The notes beneath the pieces are model-generated. The model was given only the letters and a program-made list of their open reading frames with translations. It did not search any database and was not told the origin of the DNA. From NCBI GenBank assembly GCA_029204225.1, contig CM055096.1, positions 77,820,292-77,884,291 on the forward strand: a DNA stretch of 64,000 bases. Direction: 5' to 3'. Shown here one piece after another: positions 22,500 to 33,963 of this stretch. Each line of letters begins with the position of its first letter. The first letter of the stretch is position 1. Both the position numbers and the translations under genes were made by a program. Origin of the DNA: Diphasiastrum complanatum (lineage: Eukaryota > Streptophyta > Lycopodiopsida > Lycopodiales > Lycopodiaceae).

Positions 22500-24300
22500 A
22501 GGCAATTGATACAAGTATATGATGTACCTGCAATGGCCACCTCATCTACCAAATGCACAATGAGATGCATTTGAATGGTGAGAATGGATGTGGGAAAGTG
22601 CTTCTCGATCAAACACGCTGCCTCGATGGAGCTTTGTCTTGTCGCCTCAATGGATGCCAGCGGTATCTCCTTGGATGAAATGTATCTTTGTAAGAAAGAG
22701 AAACAACAATGACATACGCGTTAGTAAGATCATCACCTTGAATCACCCCAAGAAAAAATGATGTGAGTCGTATGCGCATTCATCGTACCTCACCAAACCA
22801 CTGATTTTGTAGATTGCATTCCTTAACTCCTTTGTCAAAAACCCTCTCAACACCAAGGGAAGCACAAACTGCATGCACAAAACAATTTGGTCATTGAAAT
22901 ACATATATGTGCAATTAGATCATCATGAAATCACATGAGATACTATAAAATGTAATCCACAATGTTGAGGTGGAAGCAACGTCAAAAAACATGCCATGCC
23001 AACCAGTAAAAGTTTATTTTAGTCATGAGACTTTAGTCCACTTAGCTTGTTGTCCCTTGTGAAGCCAAACTTTAGGCATCTCATGTGTCATGTTGGAGTT
23101 TGAAATGAGGCTATTGCCTTCTTTACAATCGTCTCTTCTCTCCTCGAGAAGATCCATGGGGCCTTTGGTAGAACAATTGAAGTCCCCACCGTTTGTGGCC
23201 ATAAATTGGCCATCTTTTCCACTTCTTTTAAGTCATCTCGTGTGTCTTTTTTATCTTTTGACATGGTCAAGTGCTCCCAAATCGTACTTCCAACATTCTT
23301 GAATATGTGCATCGGGTCCAAAAGATGGATTATCAACAATTCTCCCCAATATGGGAGCTCATGAAATATTGATAACCTCTTTATGCCTCTAGGGAGTCGC
23401 CCTAGATATTGATTGGATCTCCAAATCTGAAGCACACATATTTAATGCAAATTATATATCGTTAGAAGAAATATAAAGAGAGAGATCATAAAATAAATAA
23501 ATTACATGTACCATTAATTGGACCAAATATGTATTGTACCTTTATGAGGACGTTGACCAATTAGCCCATCATGCATAGGGTGATCGGGTGGAAGGTATCG
23601 AGTGTGGCCCTCATAGACTAGCTTTCGTAGATGTTGTGAGTGACATGCCTACAAATACTCGCACAAACAGGGCATGCATTGTAGCCACTAGTTTGGAGCC
23701 CTACATTGAGACAAAACAACCAACTTAATCGTGGGTTCAATGTTTGAATTGAAAGAAAATTTGTGAATGCACATAAAATTTACCATGAATCAAACCAATA
23801 GTAAGGATATCTCGCCTAAACATTTTCCATATCCAGGAAAGTTGTGCATTGTCCAGATCAAGATCCCCTTCACCGCAAAATCTCTTTGTCTCAGTGGTCT
23901 TGATATATCGCTCACATGTCATAGAATCTTTAGCTCATCTATTAAGGGAGCCATATACACATCTATATTTTTTGCCTTGTATTTTCTCGGGATAAGAAGG
24001 ACGAGCATTAGGTGCCCCTTCTTTATACTTAGCCAAGGGGGGGTGTTATAATTTACAAGGACAACCGGCCAATTGGACCATGATGTGGAGCGCAAACCGA
24101 ATGGATTCAATATAAGTGCAACAACAGTCAAGAATAACAGAATATTTCTCCAATAAAAAAGGGCGCCAAACAACATACATGGAAAAGGAGCGTGTAATCA
24201 TGTTTTTTAGCAATACAAAGTGCTTTGCAAATTAGAACTCACCAAAGAACCGACTTTCATCCGCACAAATAATGACTCTCTCTCACTCTGTCCATACATG
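22500..24300 (-). pseudogene. CACTA (TNP2-like) transposase, decayed
   Basis: From right to left, minus-strand pieces match the plant En/Spm (CACTA) transposase in order: NPFGLRSTSWSNWPVVLVNY, PPWLSIKKGHLML and DVYMAPLIDELK (24176-23919); CPVCAS and RYLPPDHPMHDGLIGQRPHK (about 23690-23540, frame change between them); RLSIFHELPYWGELLIIHLL, then DPMHIFKN (23435-23200); PLVLRGFLTKELRNAIYKI (near 22860-22800); and AACLIEKHFPTSILTIQMHL, then HLVDEV (about 22630-22530). The enzyme would cut and paste elements with CACTA ends. The pieces are spread over several frames with intron-like gaps, so it is a remnant. No CACTA terminal repeats were found. Confidence 0.82.
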
Positions 24301-25930
24301 TGAATGTGTGATATAGTGGTACGTCACTCTCGTCACAATGCATACTTACATCGTGTACATGGGCATGGTATTCTCTAGTGTAACCAGGCCTCTGATCCAA
24401 TATGTGATGGTCTTGCCTCATCATCTAAAGATGAGGAACATGAACTCACCATTTGCATCGGTGCACCTTGGCAGTTGACAATGGATGGAACACAAAATTA
24501 GAAATGACCAACAACACATTAAACAAACTAGTTGAATGCATTGAGATGAATACAAGACATGTATCTAATAACTAAATTTGAGTCTAGCAACTAGTCTCCC
24601 AAAATTAGCAATACAAGATAAATTAAACCAAATTTTAAGATCATTCTAATTAAATCCCTACTCATTTATATTTGTGACAAGGCCAACTACAATTTTGTGA
24701 TCCATGCTCATTGGTTTATGACAAGGCCATGCCTACGTAAGTATTTTGGGAGTTTGGATCCATTCAAGATCCACTTTTTGGTGATATTTGGATGTTTAAT
24801 CAGGTTCTAGCATGATTATGCATTGTATTGTTGATCAAATCTTACTAACCTTTGTGAAGTGATCTTAGATCTACATCTAAACATCAAGATTTAACAAGCT
24901 AATGAAGCTAGTCTTGTGATTCACTAAAGGTGTTCTTTCATTCACCTCTAAAGCTTGTATTCAAATATTTGATGTCTTGTTGTTGCTTTAAAAACTCCAC
25001 ATATCGCTGCAACAACCAAATAATTGTGTAGATGTGTTTGCTATCACACAAAGTCTCACACGAACGTTCGTCGATTGACAATGACCTTCACCATCTGCAA
25101 AAACATACACATGCGTTAACTTAATGCAATTACCTAAAATATACTCACAACAAACATGAATGAAAATACTGGCATGAAAAACCCGGCTATTAATGGTAAA
25201 ATCGACACACAGTTGCCTATAGATAGGGGTCCCAGCTCGCCCAAATGTGACTAGAGCAAATTTTGAGGTCTTAGAAATGGCCCATAGAATAGTTTACGGC
25301 CTTAGAATTGGCCCGATTATACTAGACAATATGGTCGAGCAAATTTTCAATGTACTCTGTTACTTTTATTAATGAAAAATTGCCTACTATGTTTTTCAGG
25401 GAACCGGTTGCCTTAAAGAAATCCCAAGCCATGAGTGCTCGCCAGTAACAATACATGGAAAAAACCACCAAAGAGAAAAATCAACACGCAACAAATGGTC
25501 AAAAATTGTGGGACAGGGTCAAGGAAACTGTAGCAAAAATATAGGCAAGTTGAAGCGGCACACTAATAGACAAATCACCTCGACGGCTTGAGCCATGGGC
25601 CACAGACACGCAAAAGGAAAATACAAGTGGAGGCCAAAAGTGTGACAAATTACACGAAACACTCGGTAACAGACGATGACTTCATTTCATCTGACCTATG
25701 ATTGCTAATTAAGTACCCCTACAAAAATCTTATAGAATTTGTAAGTAGTTACACTCATGTGACCTCTAACCGTGAATCTTGACCACTGTGAAGTATCAAA
25801 GACATTGGCATAGGCAATACCACCCGGAATCATACTCTGAGTTATAAATATGATCTCATCTTGACAACAGTAGCTACCTCTGGAGACCTCGGATGGGGAA
25901 TGAACTGAACAACTTCCTTCCTCATGAGGG
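24300..25930. other. No recognisable gene
   Basis: The first part (24300-24500) is probably the N-terminal side of the CACTA transposase but holds no motif I recognise. At about 24745-24780 lies a 38-bp sequence (around GGATCCATTCAAGATCC) shared with the end of the insert at 15214-15866. The rest is AT-rich with scattered short frames and no repeats or domain text. Confidence 0.5.
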
Positions 25931-25939
25931 GTTGGACCC

Positions 25940-26338
25940 TTGAACATAATGGATGAGAACCAGTTCCATACTACACTAGGGGATGTCTGTCAATTAATCC
26001 GAGAAGGAGCCACCCACTATTACTTCTATACCCCGGCACTCCACCCTCACCTATGGGCGGGAAACAATATATTTAGAATACAACATTGTGGGGGTTATAG
26101 TTACTTTGAAACCTATGAGTTCATTATTGATGGGTTTTGGCATCTGACTTATGCCATTTCCACCGACTACACGAGACACACCCAGCCTTTCATACCATTC
26201 AAATCGCCAATGCAGTCACCCGGACCAGTTGGCAGTACCAACAAACCCCCAGAACTAGATCCACCAGAAATAGAGAGAGATGAAACCAGTAGTGATGACC
26301 CCTCTACGGACTTCTACATAGAGGAGTGGACGATCTAG
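25940..26338 (+). CDS. Unrecognised 132-codon open frame
   Basis: I do not recognise this protein. The frame starts MNIMDENQFHTTLGDVCQLI, has an aromatic-rich middle (HYYFYTPALHPHLW, GGYSYFETYEF) and ends in a Pro/Glu/Asp-rich tail with PPELDPPEIERDETSSDDPS and a stop after EEWTI. No signal peptide or membrane segment is visible. The start could instead be an internal codon of a longer exon, but the upstream frame is closed. It lies just before the palindrome at 26520 and has no clear promoter. It may be a chance frame or a piece of an unknown mobile element. Confidence 0.25.
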   Translation: MNIMDENQFHTTLGDVCQLIREGATHYYFYTPALHPHLWAGNNIFRIQHCGGYSYFETYEFIIDGFWHLTYAISTDYTRHTQPFIPFKSPMQSPGPVGSTNKPPELDPPEIERDETSSDDPSTDFYIEEWTI

Positions 26339-26519
26339 AGGACGAGAAGTCTAGGTATCAAGATCGATAGGAGTGAGATTGCAATTATACCTCCTTGCAA
26401 CCGTGCCTCTGAGGGCCTGAAAAACCCTCATCGGCTGGGGAGCACGGGGTGGTTGGGATGGCCATCGGGATTCGAAGCGGCATTCCCCAATCACTCACGT
26501 AAGGGCAATGTGGGCCCTT

Positions 26520-27694
26520 TGTTATGTCCATGACCAGTACATAGGATACATTATACTTCTAGTCTTGGATACATAGTACTCTAGTGAATCAAGCTGTTAG
26601 TTATGCCACGTCATACTGGACATGACCCGAAAGTAACTAATATTCTTGTGAGGCCCAGAACACACTAAGTGGAGTTTAGACAAGGTAATGAGACAATGTA
26701 TGCATGTGTAGAGTTATCAATAGCAATTCTATGAATATTTGGTCCATGCATAGGACTCTATTCTAGGTGAATCTATGTATAGGGAACATAGGGCTATGCA
26801 TGGCTATGTGCCCAGGATGCATTAGGCTCTATATAAGAGGACCAAACTCGCCCTACTTCTGATCATGGTTATTGATTCATTGCTAGGCTCTCACTCTACT
26901 TTCATGCTTCTTGTTTTTTTGGCTTGGGGGTGAGGCTTCTAGAGATTGATTGGAGGTTTCTTGGTTGGGTGGTTTCTCCACAATGTGTTATCCTTTTGTG
27001 TTTAGGAATTGTAAGCAGGATCTAAGGAGCTTCCCTTATAGTGGTATCAGAGCAAGGCTTACAAGCTTGGAGAGGTGGTGCTTTTCATTGGAGCTTGGTG
27101 GTATTCAACAAGTATTCTCATCCAAGGAGAGGAGCAAGGTTGCAAGTTGGTGGATCTTCCCAAATTCAATTTGCATGTTCCATATCTCTCTCAAATTCAT
27201 GATAGTTTATGGAGAATTGTGCTAGGAAATCAATTTTGGTGTCTTTTTTGGAGTTTTAGCATGTGTAGCTCAAAACTAGTGAAGGATCTGAAATTTCCAG
27301 CAAGTTAATTCACGTTGAAATAGTTGAAATTCAGTTTGCATGTTGGATCTTCCCATGTATATGGATTCTAGGTATTTTGTGGCCAAATTTGGCTTGTTCC
27401 ATGTTTTTGGCATAAAATAGAGGGTGGAATTCAAAATCCAGCAAGATCAGATCAGTTGATTGGTTGTAACTCTGTATTTTGGATTGCATGTTGATTTGGA
27501 AAACGTTCTTACCATTAATTTCCAATTGTGCATGGTGAAAAACCCTAGAAAGGGCTAAAATTCATGATTTTTGCTTGTTTTTTCATGGAATTGGATGGTA
27601 GGAGGTTGTAGAATATCAATTGAAACTGGGAAATGATGAATCATAGTCTTTTGAAACTGTCTAGAAGTTAGAGCCAAGAATTCCAGCAATTGTG
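26520..27694 (+). repeat. Left arm of 2.5-kb palindrome: LTR, PBS and leader
   Basis: The arm begins TGTTATGTCCATGACC and contains an LTR (26520-27040) with a TATA box (CTATATAAGAGG near 26828) and an end at CCCTTATA. A PBS for initiator tRNA-Met, TGGTATCAGAGCAAGG, follows at 27042-27057, then 640 bp of untranslated leader. The whole arm is repeated in inverted orientation at 27851-29030 with only scattered differences. No gag start is reached before the centre, so this is the 5' end of a retroelement without its coding region. Confidence 0.88.
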
Positions 27695-27850
27695 TTTGTA
27701 GGAAGTCAATTTACAGGTCTGATAGCTGGCTGGGAAGGTAAAAAGAAAAACAAATCATGCTGAAAAAAATACAGAATGATCCCCTTATGGTTTTAGAGAA
27801 ATCCATCCCCCAAAATTCACCAAAATTGGTCATTTTTTGACACTTTTTGA
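27695..27850. other. Palindrome spacer (loop)
   Basis: About 156 bp of unique sequence between the two inverted arms. It includes CCTTATGGTTTTAGAGAAATC and has no open frame of note. In a transcript crossing the locus this would form the loop of a hairpin with arms of about 1.17 kb. Confidence 0.85.
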
Positions 27851-29030
27851 CACAATTGCTGGAATTCTTGGCTCTAACTTCTAGACAGTTTCAAAAGACT
27901 ATGATTCATCATTTTCCAGTTTCAATTGATATTCTACAACCTCCTACCATCCAATTCTATGAAAAAACAAGCAAAAATCATGAATTTTAGCCCTTTCTAG
28001 GTTTTTTCACCATGCACAATTGGAAATTAATGGCAAGAACGTTTTCCAAATCCACATGCAATCCAAAATACAGAGTTACAACCAATCAACTGATTTGATC
28101 TTGCTGGATTTTGAATTCTACCCTCTATTTTGTGCCAAAAACATGGAAAACAAGCCAAATTTGGCCACAAAATACCTAGAATCCATATACATGGGAAGAT
28201 CCATCATGCAAACTGAATTTCAACTATTTCAAAGTGAATTAACTTGTTGGAAATTTTAGAACCTTCACTAGTTTTGAGCTACATATGCTAAAACTCAAAA
28301 AAAGACACCAAAATTAATTTCCTAGCACAATTCTCCATAAACTATCATGAATTTGAGAGAGATATGGAACATGCAAATTGAATTTGGGAAGATCCACCAA
28401 CTTGCAACCTTTCTCCTCTCCTTGGATGAGAATACTTGTTGAATACCACCAAGCTCCAATAAAAAGCACTACCTCTCCAAGCTTGTAATTACGCCTTGCT
28501 CTGATACCACTATAAGGGAAGCTCCTTAGATCCTGCTTACAAATCCTAAACACAAAAGGATAACACACTGTGGAGAAACCACCCAACCAAGTAGAAGCAT
28601 CCAATCAATCTCTAGAAGCCTCACCCCCAAGCCAAAGAACAAGAAGCATGAAAGTAGAGTGAGAACCTGGCAATGAATCAATAACCATGATGAGTATTAG
28701 GGTGAGTTTGGTCCTCTTATATAGAGCCTAATACATCCTGGGCACATAGCCATACATAGCCCTATGTTCCCTATACATAAATTCACCTAGAATAGAGTCC
28801 TGTGCATGGACCAACTATTCTAGAATTGCTATTGATAACTCTACACATGCATACATTGTCTCATTACCTTGTCTAAACTCCACTTAGTGTGTTTTGGGCC
28901 TCACAAGGATATTAGTTACTTTCGGATCATGTCCAGTATGACATGGCATAACTAATAGCTTGACTCACTAGAGTACCGTGTATCCAAGACTAGGAGTATA
29001 ATGTATCCTATGTACTGGTCATGGACATAA
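27851..29030 (-). repeat. Right arm of palindrome: leader, PBS and LTR
   Basis: This is the reverse complement of the left arm: leader 27851-28493, PBS (minus strand TGGTATCAGAGC) at about 28499-28509, and LTR 28511-29030 ending at ATGGACATAA. The LTR TATA box lies near 28718 on the minus strand, so its transcription would run leftwards toward the centre and meet that from the left arm. The flanks (TTTG left, TAGAA right) do not give a matching target duplication. Confidence 0.88.
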
Positions 29031-29070
29031 TAGAAAATTTTTGGACAGACTCAAATTTTTCAAGAAAGAC

Positions 29071-29902
29071 TCAGATTTTCAACGATTCGAATTTTTGAAA
29101 CAACCCCCACCCGCCGCGGCGAGTGGACGGGAGAGCACAATACATTTGTGCTATGGTCCTGGTGGCCTCTCTGTGCTGCCCCTCTCTAAAAGATACCGAC
29201 ATGGACATCTGTCTGGTGCCGCATGATGTGGATGGCTGGGAGGATGCGGATGGACGATGCAGATCTGGAGGTGGTGGCATAGGTGTAGGTGCAGAAGCGG
29301 AGGATGTGGACAGGCCGTGCAGATCTGAAGGTGGTGGCACAGGCGTAGGTGCAGTAGTGGAGGTTGTGGATCCATGGGGAGTATTGGCAGAGGGGGTGGC
29401 GGTGGCGGTGTCGGCAGCGGTGGCAGGTGCGGCGGTGGGGGTGGGGGCGGTGGCGCTGGGTGTACTAGTGACAGGGGCGGTGGCAGTGGGTGCACCAGTG
29501 GAAACAGAGTCCGCGACATCTGTGGACAGCTCGCCGGGCTCAACACTTGGCACAACATGACTCGAGAATGCGATCCCTCTCCATAGATGGAATGACCATA
29601 CAAACGTCGTTCCCGTAGCGTAATTTTTGCATTTGCACTCCACCTTGTTTTAGAGGGATAGCAAGCTCGTAATAACCCTCAAATGTCGAGAGTTTTATGT
29701 TGTGCATTGATTTTAAGCTTCCCTTGACTCCCTCTTTAATACTTTGTTCCAAAAATAGTACAATAACACACAATTTGTGTTCTACCATGAGGGTGGCTAG
29801 GCAGTGTCGCACCAATGTAGTGATATAACTTGAACTAATCGACTCGATATTATAAAAAATGTACAGTGTGGGACTCTCCCAAGTAGATGAAGGAACGGCC
29901 AT
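29071..29902 (-). pseudogene. Unrecognised frames with Pro/Thr/Ser-rich C-terminus
   Basis: Two overlapping minus-strand frames (29902-29540 and 29643-29071) may be parts of one former gene with a frame change near 29600. The first begins MAVPSSTWESPTLYIFYNIE and looks like a folded domain (LVRHCLATLMVEHKLCVIVL, then LSTFEGYYELAIPLKQGG). The second is a low-complexity tail, rich in Thr, Ala and Pro, that contains a 60-bp tandem repeat encoding PTPMPPPPDLH. I recognise no family. The high GC of 29260-29510 contrasts with the AT-rich surroundings. The position next to the palindrome suggests a mobile-element remnant, but this is not shown. Confidence 0.35.
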
Positions 29903-30143
29903 GAAGTTCGATTCGTCGACCCCACATCAAATCACTTCATTTCTTTTGGAGGTCTTTACTTTGCAAAAAAATCTCCAAGAAGTGTCAGTGCTGCTCCCCG
30001 CATGACTTTGTCTCTGACTTATTTTTTCTTTTATTTTTTCAACAAATTGTGTTAAAGAGGGTGGTATGGCAGTCTGCAGCCTTCTGAAGAAGATCTATCT
30101 TAGCTAGCAGACATATCTAAAAGGCATTTTAGAAAAGTTTCAT

Positions 30144-30931
30144 ATGTCTAATTGCAAACCAATTGATATTCCAATGGATCCAAGTATAGTATTGACTAAA
30201 CCTACTTGTGCTAATTCTGATAGTGAAGTACTCGACATAGCAAAGTACCCTTATCATTCACAGATAGGATCTTTGATGTATGTAATGCTGTGTACTAGAC
30301 CAGATTTACAATACATTGTTAGCACGTTAAGTCAATTCATGTCTAATCCTAGGATCTCTCATTGAAAAGCATTAAAGAGAGAGATGAGATATATTCAGAG
30401 AAGTTTAGATCACATTTTATGTTATGATGGAAATGCTATGGACCCACTCATCCTGCGAGGCTACTCCGACTCAAATTGGAGAGGAACAGTCTCTATCAGA
30501 AAATCTACCTCTGGGTTCTGTTTCTATCTGGCAGGGGGACCGATTTTGTGGAACTCAAGGAAGCAGAAATCAGTTGTGCTTTCTTCGACCGAGGCAGAGT
30601 ACATCGCAACATGTCAAGCTTCAAAAGAAGCTGTATGGATCAGGTTATTACTTCATGATTTACATCACACTCATCTCAATGCTACCACCATTCTCTGTGA
30701 CAACTTGAGCTATATTTCACTGTCACTGAAACCTAGATTTTATGGCAAATCCAAGCACATAGAAATCTAGTATCGTTTTATTCAGGAGAAAGTTTTCTCA
30801 AGGCAAGTGATCCTTCAATACTGCTCCACAACAGAAATGGTTGTAGACAGCTTCACCAAAGCGCTTCCCAGGATCAAGCAAAAGTTCTTCAAAATGCTGA
30901 ACCTGACGAAGATACCAAGGCACCAACCGTG
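30144..30931 (+). pseudogene. Copia G RNase H end
   Basis: Plus-strand copia RNase H text: NCKPIDIPMDPSIVLTKPTC, YHSQIGSLMYVMLCTRPDLQ, a stop at 30364, LRGYSDSNWRGTVSIRKSTS (first Asp), LSSTEAEYIATCQASKEAVW (Glu), CDNLSYISLSLKPRFYGKSK, another stop at 30768, then VVDSFTKALPRIKQKFF near the end. The rest of the element upstream is absent; 29903-30140 shows only a few codons of the preceding reverse transcriptase. Two in-frame stops make it inactive. It is a different lineage from element B. Confidence 0.85.
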
Positions 30932-31180
30932 ACCTTAAGGGAGTCTGTTGGAAATTAAGCCCACAGTTGTCTCCTTGGAGTCACAAACTTAGACAACCAA
31001 TTTATCTGAAGAACGTCTACAATGGGCTTCCGGCTAATCTCCAGTAAAGGGTAACCAATCTTGTCATAATTTCAAGTTCAGATGTTAAGTTTAATAACTT
31101 GATTGAAGACTTGGCCATCTTCAAGGACTTCCACAAACTAGCATTTAGAACAAGTCTGTAGATTTACATTACTTTTGATA
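30932..31180 (+). repeat. Copia G polypurine tract and truncated 3' LTR
   Basis: CCTTAAGGGAGTC is the polypurine tract and the LTR starts TGTTGGAAATTAAGCCC at 30946. About 235 bp of LTR remain before integrase text of gypsy element E begins on the other strand near 31185, so the LTR has been cut by that element or by deletion. Confidence 0.65.
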
Positions 31181-31184
31181 GTTT

Positions 31185-32890
31185 GAGAACCAATTGAAAA
31201 GGTGTATGTTGTTCTGAATGCCCATAGTGAAGCATGTAACTTGTGCTCCCAATCAGACCTGCCAGCTTCAACTGTTTTCGTGATCACACTACACAAGATC
31301 TTATTAGATGACTATGCTTGTCCATTACCACGAGAATAATAAGGTGTGCTGAATCGATGGATCACGAAGAATTCATCCAACATGACTTCAATGGTCTTAT
31401 TGACGAAATGGCTTCTGCGATCACTGACTATCTCCAATGGGCATCCGAAGCGCACAATAATATTTTCATACAAAAACTTGGCGGTTGCTTGAACATCAAC
31501 TATTCGCACTGCCTTGGCTTCTACCCACTTGGTGAGATGGTCCGTAGCCACGATAATATATATCGGACTTGTGAACTTCTTGCAGCAGGATGGATTGGAC
31601 CGATATAGTCCAATTCTCATTTTTTTAATGGTGCTTGAGCTAGGACTGGATGTAGAAGATCATAGTTCAATCTCGTCGATCTTCTAGCTCTCTAGTACAC
31701 ATCACATTTCTTCAAGTATCCATCCGTGTCTTTATGAATCTTTGGCCACCAGCATCCTGATTGCAAGATCTTGCAAACTGTAATGTTGGATGCAAAGACC
31801 GCCACCCATGCCTTCATGCGAATTAAAATAATCTGGGTGGCCTCGTGTGGAAGAATAAATCTTCGAAGGATTCCATTTGCTCTCCTTTGATATGATTGGT
31901 CAGCAATCGACTGATAAGGTCTAGCTTTTAAAATTAAGTTTCGCTATTCTGCCTTGGATAAGTATTTATCTGGTTGGCCCCACATAAGATACTCAACAAT
32001 GTTAGCAGCTCATTCTGGTACAATGTTAATGTAAAATAAGGCAGCATCTGGTAGCTCATTATCAGGTAGGGCTGTTGTCTCCTTTCCCTCGATTTACGAC
32101 ACATGATCTGCCATATAATGCTGCCTTCCCTTGCAAACCACTATCCAAAAATCAAACTTTAATAACAGAAGTAACCAACGAGAGATTCTCCCTATGTTGC
32201 AAGTTTTATTAACAACATAAAGCAAGGGTTGATGGTCCGTATAAAAAGCAAAATGTGTGGCCATCAAATAATGTCGAAATTTGTTAACCGCATAAATCAT
32301 GGCCAATGCCTCCCGCTCTATGGTCGAATAGTTTATCTCTGAATCACTGAGCTGTCAGCTAGCAAATCGGATTGGAAAATTCTTTTTGTGTTCTCCTAGC
32401 TGGGTTAAGACTGCTCCCACTGCATACTTTGATGTGTCTATATGCACATGAAAGTATATGGACCAATTGGGTGGATGTAATACTGGTGCTGAGACAAATG
32501 CATTTTTAAGTTTCTGGAAAGCCTGTAGGGCCTCCTCCGTCCATGGTGGTTCCATTGTGAGCTTGTAGATTGGTCGTGCCAACTCTACAAAATCTAGAAT
32601 GAAAATCTGGTAGTAGCTAGCATGAACCATAAACATGTAGACTTTGAAAATCATCCCTAGAGGTGGATGATCCTGATCTTTCATAGATCCAGATCCCATG
32701 TATGGATACAATATGGTCTAGTGTGAGGCCACACTTTTCTGGGTTCAAGGAGATTTGATATTCGTAGCATTTCTTCAACATCTTTTCCAAATTGGATAAG
32801 TGCTCAAAGTTAGGTCCGTGCACGCACAGATCATCCAAGAAGATCTCCAGAATTTTTTGCAAATATTCTTTGAATGTCGCCTGCATAACT
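31185..32890 (-). pseudogene. Gypsy E pol fragment (RT, RNase H, integrase)
   Basis: From 32886 leftwards: reverse transcriptase end with FLDDLCVHGPNFEHLSNLEK (polymerase Asp pair) and SLNPEKCGLTLDHIVSIHG; the RNase H block VELARPIYKLTMEPPW, TSKYAVGAVLTQLGEH, AFYTDHQPLLYVVNKTCN and KGRQHYMADHVS (32094); a strongly decayed region; then integrase core IIVATDHLTKWVEAKAVRIV, FGCPLEIVSDRRSHFVNKTI and PYYSRGNGQA (31620-31312). It continues in a broken frame to about 31185 (SDWEHKLHASLWAFRTTY). Same family as the plus-strand copy at 56661-58515. Gag, protease, LTRs and most of reverse transcriptase are missing. Confidence 0.85.
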
Positions 32891-32899
32891 CATTAGCTC

Positions 32900-33930
32900 C
32901 CTACTAACTGTCTATACAGCGTAGCATCAAATGACTGTGACTCATCAAGCTTAGAAAGCTTTTTACCTGGTTCAATAGGAGTATTCGCTGGTTTGCAATC
33001 CTACAACCTAAACCCGTGCAGCAACTCTTTGACATACTTCACCTGTGTTAGACCCACTTCGTGTCCTTTTTGCCACACCTCTACTCCAAGGCAATATGTC
33101 ATCTCGAATTGTTCCATGAGGTCATTCTTGATCATATCTATCATCTCTTGATTATTTCCCATACTAATCAAGTCATCAACATAAAGAGCAATCAAGGCAA
33201 CCATACCATCAAAGCACAAGACATATAGATTTGGATCAGAATGTGTTCTCACCATCCCCTTTGAACGAAAGTAGGCATCAATCCTGCTATACTACGCACG
33301 TGGTGCTTGTTTAAGACCATAAAGTGCTTTCTTCAAGTGACATACTTTATTTTCTTGTCCCTTTGCTACAAAGCCTTCAGGTTGATCCATGAACACTTCT
33401 TCTTCTAACTCACCATTTAGAAAAGCAGATTTCACATCCATCTGATGCAAAGGCCAACCAAAATGTGAAGCTAAAGCAACAAGTAGATGTAGAGTATTCC
33501 GCTTACAAACCGGCGCAAAGGTCTCCTCATAGTTGATGCCTTTACTTTGTGCATACCCATTGATCACCAGTCTTGCCTTGTGCTTTGCAATACTTCCATC
33601 TGCATGATACTTAGTCCTGTATACCCATTTGCCACCAATGGGTTTCTTGCCAACTGGTGGTTCTACTAAGTCCCATGTGCTATGCTTAGCAATTGACTCC
33701 ATCGCCTCTCCCATGGCCTTGACCCAAATGTCATCATCCTTCGCTTCACCATAAGTCGAAGGTTCTTTGGTTTGAATAATGCTAGATAAGAGAGCATAAT
33801 TTGCTTCATACCTTTTAGGTTGTGTCTTCTCTCTTGTTGATCTTCGTAGCTCTCCCTGGCTAGATGATCCAGGAAAGTCATCCATGTCGCGGCTCTCCAA
33901 CAATCTCTCAAACCACTTAGGGAGCTTCAT
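32900..33930 (-). pseudogene. Copia F reverse transcriptase and RNase H start
   Basis: The frame 33930-33292 holds linker text (LRRSTREKTQPKRYEANYAL) and the reverse transcriptase front: KHSTWDLVEPPVGKKPIGGK, KARLVINGYAQSKGINYEET, FLNGELEEEVFMDQPEGFV and KALYGLKQAPRA. After a stop the frame 33255-33001 gives ALYVDDLISMGNNQEMIDMI (catalytic YVDD). RNase H begins near 33000 (CKPANTPIEPGKKLSKLDES) and is cut at about 32900 by gypsy element E. Only two disruptions lie in the polymerase, so this copy is younger than elements A to D. Confidence 0.87.
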
Positions 33931-33963
33931 GTCAGGTGATCAGCTTCCTGGTGAAAATGTATC

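Noticed and set aside
20931-25100. CACTA terminal inverted repeats and subterminal repeats
   Set aside because: No CACTA-starting inverted pair could be matched at the borders of the transposase region, so element ends are not called.
29123-29586. Plus-strand Gly/Val-rich open frames
   Set aside because: They are the antisense reading of the GC-rich repeat; the minus strand has the more protein-like upstream domain.
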